From: Glandiceps talaboti
Taxonomy: Eukaryota > Hemichordata > Enteropneusta > Spengelidae
Direction: 5' to 3'
Length of the DNA stretch: 64,000 nucleotides
Assembly (NCBI RefSeq): GCF_964340395.1
Contig: NC_135549.1
Location: 25,757,342 to 25,821,341 of the forward strand
The first letter of the stretch is position 1. Each line of letters begins with the position of its first letter. Shown piece after piece: positions 1 to 64,000 of this stretch. The position numbers and the translations under genes were made by a program. Under the pieces are notes generated by a model that was not told the origin of the DNA, searched no databases, and saw nothing but the letters and a program-made list of their open reading frames with translations.

Positions 1-25574
<25,574 letters not shown>

Positions 25575-25805
25575 CATTGATGTCTTGCAAAAAAACTCTC
25601 AACCAAGCTGAAGCCTGACAACCATATGAATGCGAATTGCACCACTTTGATCGTACGTGGTAGTCTAAGATGAAAGTTTGAAATGAAAATCCACAAATGA
25701 GCATAGACATATTCTGTCATTTCATACTGTCACGATTGATCTTGTATTACAGCTTCAAACCATCTAACTAATGGTATTTTAATTAATATGTGTATTAGTC
25801 AACCT

Positions 25806-26178
25806 CAAAGGGGCACAAGCTGAGTTTATACGTATTTGGACGTAGTTTTTTGCTACATATCTAAAAAGTACACCTAGTATTTTACTTACTGAAGCACTTA
25901 CACTTATAACCACCACTTGCAATTAACTGAACTTAAATTAACCTGCTATTTACGATCATATATTTCTCATGAACGATCTGATGACGTAATCTCATAGGTA
26001 TCAATAAATGTTCAGGAAATCAATACTATACATCTAGCCATCCCTACTTTGCAATCAACTGTTCTAACGATGCCAGAAGACGAGTGTAATGTCTTAGAAG
26101 ACATACATTGACATTGGTGTTTCAATTTAAGTGTTTTCATTTGAGTAAAAAACTTATAAACTCAGCTTGTGCCATTTT
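25806..26178. mobile_element. MITE family 2, copy A, in the presumed PARP 3' UTR/flank
   Basis: The left end is AAAGGGGCACAAGCTGAGTTTATA; the right end, TATAAACTCAGCTTGTGCC-ATTTTAA, is its inverted repeat. It is about 370 bases and non-coding. An AATAAA at 26003-26008, the first after the PARP stop, lies inside. TTAA at the ends hints at a TTAA target, unproven. Confidence 0.85.
26003..26008 (+). promoter_or_regulatory. Candidate polyadenylation hexamer AATAAA for the PARP gene
   Basis: It is the first AATAAA (and no ATTAAA precedes it) downstream of the stop at 25574, about 430 bases away, inside MITE family 2 copy A. Its use is inferred only from position. Confidence 0.35.
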
Positions 26179-27289
26179 AATTAAACTAGAAAATTGTCAT
26201 ATAGAACTAAAAAATTCCAAAAGATATATTTGAAATGAACGATTGTTGTTTTTAACGTTATATAAACAGGTTACTTTATATTTGTTGATAACTTTGAAAG
26301 CATTGCGTCAATTTGATGTCTTGTAATTTTTTCCTTTTGTATTCTCATTGTCTAATCGTTGGGAGAACAAAATCAACAGCTTTCAAAACATATCTTCAAA
26401 TAACTTACAAGACCAAATTTGATGTAGCAAAAAGCTTTTACTCGAGTCGACATGCACATTTGCTTGTTACTGGAAAATGTTCAGAATGGTGATGAACAAA
26501 GTATAAGAATAAGCATGTAATGGAAATATCGATAGTTATGGAATTTAGAGACACTCAGATTTTTGTTATTTCCGAACTTGTCATCATTTTGGAGTCATTA
26601 CTAATTTCTAAAATTGTGTATACAAATTTTGCGTAAAATCCTAAGCGAGGGTCTATTTCCTATATGGTAAATTGTCCACGTATATAGCAATGATTTTAAA
26701 GAAGTTAATACAGTGTGTTTACTTTTGGAAAACAGTTGCTATAAATTCCATTCATTTAGCCTTCATGTACTGATAGCTTTCCATTTTCAGGCTTGGATTC
26801 AAATGAATTTCAAAATCAAGCTGTGTTAAATGCGATAATTCCAAAAATATTCCTCCTGCAATTCAATATGGGTTTTACAGGTTTAAGGAAAGATATATTT
26901 AGTAACATTCTCAACCAGAAGTAGTTTATATTAGTAACCTTTAAAATAACGAAAATTATTGTGTGTAGTTGAAAGACATTTAGTGATGAGTTGATATTAG
27001 CATTATTACTATCCAAAGTTGTGTCGCTTTATAAAAAGAATTTATTCTACACCCTTACCAACTAATAAATGCAAAATCTACATTTTTGTGTTCTCAATTA
27101 ACAAACTACATTTACTCAGTACGTATCAGAAAATAATTAATCAATGCTTCTCTGCCAGACCATTACATATTAAAACAACTCTTGAAATTCAGAAAATAAA
27201 TAAAACTTAAGTCACATATCTCACTTTAATAAGTAACTATGTAAAAGTCTAGCTAAAGTCACCGGTGTACATATTGCATTTGGTTTGGT

Positions 27290-27508
27290 TTAAGGAGAAC
27301 TATGATCGTTGAAACTGTCAAAAAAGCCACGAGACTCTAAATGGTGTGCATGGCCAGGAAAAGTACGCCGTGTCGGTGCACCCTCGCACTTAGAGTAAGG
27401 CCGTTGATTTGAGGGTAGATTGACACCACGTTTCTCAACGTCTAGGCCAGGAAAAGCAAGTACTTGCATGATATCGGAATACATAATCCCTTTTTGATCA
27501 CATTCCAC
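27290..27508 (-). CDS. Unidentified 72-codon open frame in the intergenic region
   Basis: The frame starts at an ATG at 27508 and ends TAA at 27290. The translation is well-mixed and not low-complexity (GLDVEKRGVNLPSNQRPY, then FPGHAHHLESRGFFDSFN), and the local GC content is above its surroundings, both of which favour past or present coding. I do not recognise the family. It could be a short gene, a last exon whose upstream exons I cannot place (a donor-like GGTAAGC lies at about 28187-28193 on the same strand), or a retrocopy. Confidence 0.25.
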   Translation of the reverse strand: MECDQKGIMYSDIMQVLAFPGLDVEKRGVNLPSNQRPYSKCEGAPTRRTFPGHAHHLESRGFFDSFNDHSSP

Positions 27509-29843
27509 GTAAGAAAATTAAAGATTGCACTTTCGTTATTTCGCAAAGCATTGTATGGTATTAGTGTGTTCTCAAGTTATTTCATACTTCTTAAGCTTTA
27601 TATTTAATCAATGTTTAAAAACAAACGATCATAGTTTACTTAAAGGGAAGTAGTCCACAACTTTACGTATATTATATTTCACGTGGAAAACAAGTAATGG
27701 AAAGCCACTTCTGCTGACGCATGCCTATCACTAATAATTACAGTCAAAACCCCTGTCACCAGTCTAGCTAAAGTCACTTCGTATAGATGATGATCCAATG
27801 ACGAATCCTTTTACCCAGTGAAATTACATCTTCAACCCATTATTCTCATAGAGTTTCACTTGGCAATGCAGAGATTAGGCGTATTATATATATATATATT
27901 GAAATGACAATTCAGTTTTCTAGATATGCCAGTAATGTGCAGTGATTAGTTGGCAAGTAACAACCTATGTAAAATCATCAGAAAACAAGAGTAGTAAAGT
28001 TGAGGACTATGTCTTTTTAAAGCATACATAGATATGTAATCATTTTTCCTTATCATATATACTTGTACAAGGTGACTGTAACTTTTCACATATGTACATC
28101 TTATCTATCGCATATCATGTATAAATTGAATAAAAAGATGGTGGTGGTAAAATAGTTAGCCTGATGTTATATTTATCATGGACGATTGTTGCTTACCGTC
28201 GTATGCTCTTCTTCTCTGTTGGTATAACGTGACGACAACACTCTTAACAATGGAAATGAATGCCGTAATGTTATCAGCATGTTAATGATATGGTTGCGTA
28301 CCCTCCAATCAGTGGAAATCTTCGGATAGTTATGTATATTAGTTTTCTTTAATTGGGCTACCAGCATGACAACTATGTGATATGAAAATGTTGGTATGTA
28401 TGTTGGGGTAGGCGTATCGCTGTATTGACAACGACTTATGGTCATATGTAGATTGTAATCATATAAAACACCTCAGGAAGTCAATCGATAGCCATGCAGT
28501 TGGAATTTGTGTGTTAGAGTGTTGTGATTAAAGGGTCTATATTTGTATAACACTTTTACTACTATTGGATGACGTATAGTCCAGCAGACATTCCTGTCAA
28601 ATTCATAAAATAATGTTTCCCAGATAAACTCCAGATTAAAGCACCGTTTATTTATTTTATTTAGTTATTTCGTGCCATCAAAATGTCACACAAAAATGAG
28701 CGGGAAGTCAAACTGTTTTACTATACAAATAAAAATAACATATAATCCTTTATAGCCTTATATAATATATATATATACCAAGTTATTAAAGCCTGATACC
28801 CTATATTCCAGGGTGTACTTACATAACCTAGTCAATAAAGCCTGGTACCTTATATGTAGGGTGTAATTATATAGATACAGAAAACAAGTGAAATAACAAA
28901 CAGCTATCTAAGTATACACAACAAGCCTAGTATAACAATTTCTTTTTGATAATTTGATTTATTCTCAATATTGTAATAAAACAATTGTACAACTGAAAAA
29001 CGTACATACAATGTAAATAATTATTTTTTACGATAACATCATTAGCTAGAACTGCTTTCAACACCCATGAATAGTTTTTCTTAAAACTCAAAAATAACTT
29101 TCTATTGCATTCGATCCCTCGTACAGGTAATATTTTTGAAATACAGGCACCCTTAATGTTTTGATTTCGAGAAAAGAAGGTACATATACTTTCTTTGTCG
29201 GTATTTTAGTGCTATTCATTTATAAAAACACTTCTTCCATTTCTGGATTTGAAGACATATTTGTATTTAGGAGTACAAACATATTCCATTAGCAGTAAAA
29301 TAGTTTTAGTCTGAAGAGAACTAAAATCGTCCCCCCCCCAAAAAAAAAAAATGAATTACGGTTTTTCATCATCGTACATTGAGCTTTTGATCTCGCCTTT
29401 ACAGGAAGGACTATTTATGTATCTAATTCTGTTTTCTGTGATGGAATGATAAAATGATTATAATGTTAATGGGTCGTGTTTAAATATTGAGATTTCTTAA
29501 TGAAAATACTTGGAGGTTGGTGTTCACAAATTGCTTTCTATGAACAAGAAATTAGCAATCCCGATTATTCATAAGAAACTAGTCATTCCTCCAAAGCTAT
29601 ACATTGTTGCTAAAGAACATCTAAGTTAAATTCATATATGTGTCTTCAAAATTTGAACATTCTTTCATTGTAAATATCTCTTATTTTGTAGCATTTATTG
29701 TAATCATGGAGAGAACTTCTCTCCGACGTGTATCTTGTAAAGAATTTTATCAAAAGTAAATTTTTTATGTACACTAACCTCTTTGTAGTGAATTCTGCTA
29801 TAGTGAATACTGTTATTATAGCCAACACCTATTCATGTACCGT

Positions 29844-30211
29844 AAAGTGACTCAAGCTGAGTTTATTGGTTTTTGGTTTACGTGAAAATACTGACAAAAA
29901 CGCCGATTTGCTATTCTAAGTATAATGTTTATAAATGATCATGCCGCCATCTATGGCATTACAATTTGTGTTCTGGTATTCTTAGAACTGCTAATTGCAA
30001 AGTAGGGAGTTCCGTACATTTTTTGCTACGTATAATAAATTACGTCTTACGATCGTTTACAAGTTGTATCTTAATACCAGGTTTGAGTTAAGTGAATTGC
30101 AATTGGTGGTTTAAGTATACACCAGTAAGTAGAAGATACTTTGGGTGTCATTTATTATGCAGAAAAAATACATCCCAAAAACATATACACTCAGCTTATG
30201 TCCCTTTAAAT
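29844..30211. mobile_element. MITE family 2, copy B (inverted relative to copy A)
   Basis: The ends read AAGTGACTCAAGCTGAGTTTA on the left and ACTCAGCTTATGTCCCTTTAAA on the right, an inverted pair matching copy A. Internal text GAACTGCTAATTGCAAAGTAGGGA here is the reverse complement of the corresponding segment in copy A. It contains TTTATT at 30151-30156, the first AATAAA on the - strand after the LRRK2 stop. Confidence 0.85.
30151..30156 (-). promoter_or_regulatory. Candidate polyadenylation hexamer AATAAA for LRRK2
   Basis: It is the first AATAAA on the - strand beyond the LRRK2 stop at 30723, about 570 bases downstream, and lies within MITE family 2 copy B. Only position supports its use. 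Confidence 0.3.
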
Positions 30212-30722
30212 TCGTATTTTCCATAAGTGATTAACAATTCAATTCATTATAACAAACCTTGATCAAATCTTCCAAAATTCATTTTATCATAAACAGAAAT
30301 TACAGTACAGTGTTCATAATTATAGGCCTCCCTCATAACTCCGTTGTGTTTCTCCACTTCGGAGAAGAGTTTGCTCTATTTTCTGGGCTAATAATAACCA
30401 TATATTACTGTAAACATATTGGACGTGAATATTGTAAATTTTAGAAAGTTAGACACCTTGCCTACACATTTCATCTTCTTATATTTGCACCTATTGAATA
30501 ACTTAAAAACGAAAATATGACAACTTTTGTTTGGCATACGAGAACTAATTTACGAAAGGTAACTTGTATAACCTAGCAGGAGACGGTTGTTTTGGAAACG
30601 TTAAATTTACAACTGGTACTGTCGATACAAAATAAGTAAACCGATGAGTACGATAACTTAAGTCGCAATCACGATAGTTTGAAACCATATTCCCAATATC
30701 AAGGTTCCCAAGGTTTCAATGT

Positions 30723-64000
<33,278 letters not shown>

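Larger units (their letters stand above)
25575..30722. other. Intergenic region between converging genes
   Basis: This is 5.1 kb between the PARP TAG and the LRRK2 TGA. It holds two inverted copies of MITE family 2, a 72-codon frame of unknown nature (27290-27508), short TA tracts near 27882 and 28760, and otherwise AT-rich sequence without recognised features. The 3' UTRs of both genes must lie here. Confidence 0.8.

Overview
This is animal nuclear DNA: AT-rich, intron-dense (77 exons placed by hand), full of dinucleotide and tetranucleotide microsatellites, and carrying tRNA-derived SINEs, LINE pieces, GIY-YIG retroelement relics and short inverted-repeat elements. Intron sizes, element types and the presence of an ARM-bearing LRRK2 suggest a marine invertebrate bilaterian. 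I cannot name the phylum from this sequence alone.

Two large genes fill the window and converge tail to tail. Positions 1-25574 (+ strand) hold the 3' part of a PARP14-like macro-PARP: KH-like region, three macro domains, a second KH-like region, a WWE domain and a C-terminal ART catalytic domain. Sixteen exons join in frame to about 1,187 residues, ending at a TAG at 25572-25574. The gene enters the window already inside an exon.

Positions 30723-64000 (- strand) hold most of an LRRK2 orthologue. From right to left they encode ARM repeats, an ankyrin block, LRRs, the ROC GTPase, COR, the kinase and a WD40 C-terminus. Sixty-one exons give about 2,287 residues, ending at a TGA at 30723-30725; the N-terminus lies beyond 64000. 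GTPase and kinase signature residues are intact, so the gene looks functional.

The 5.1 kb between the two stop codons (25575-30722) holds two copies of one inverted-repeat element in opposite orientation and one unidentified 72-codon open frame. Mobile DNA sits mainly in introns: a nearly pristine 5'-truncated LINE (726-codon RT frame) in the ROC intron of LRRK2; decayed LINEs in two PARP introns; two different GIY-YIG endonuclease relics in one PARP intron; two SINEs; a MITE family with one copy in each gene; a 569-bp foldback element; and a microsatellite-bearing repeat with a terminal hairpin.

I saw no wholly new biochemical system. The points most worth checking are transposon contributions to splicing and 3' ends, a Ras-like glutamine in the ROC G3 motif, a 2x21-bp in-frame duplication in the first macro domain, a GC-AG intron, and the GIY-YIG relics. 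All exon boundaries come from reading splice consensus, phase and family similarity; no transcript evidence was available.
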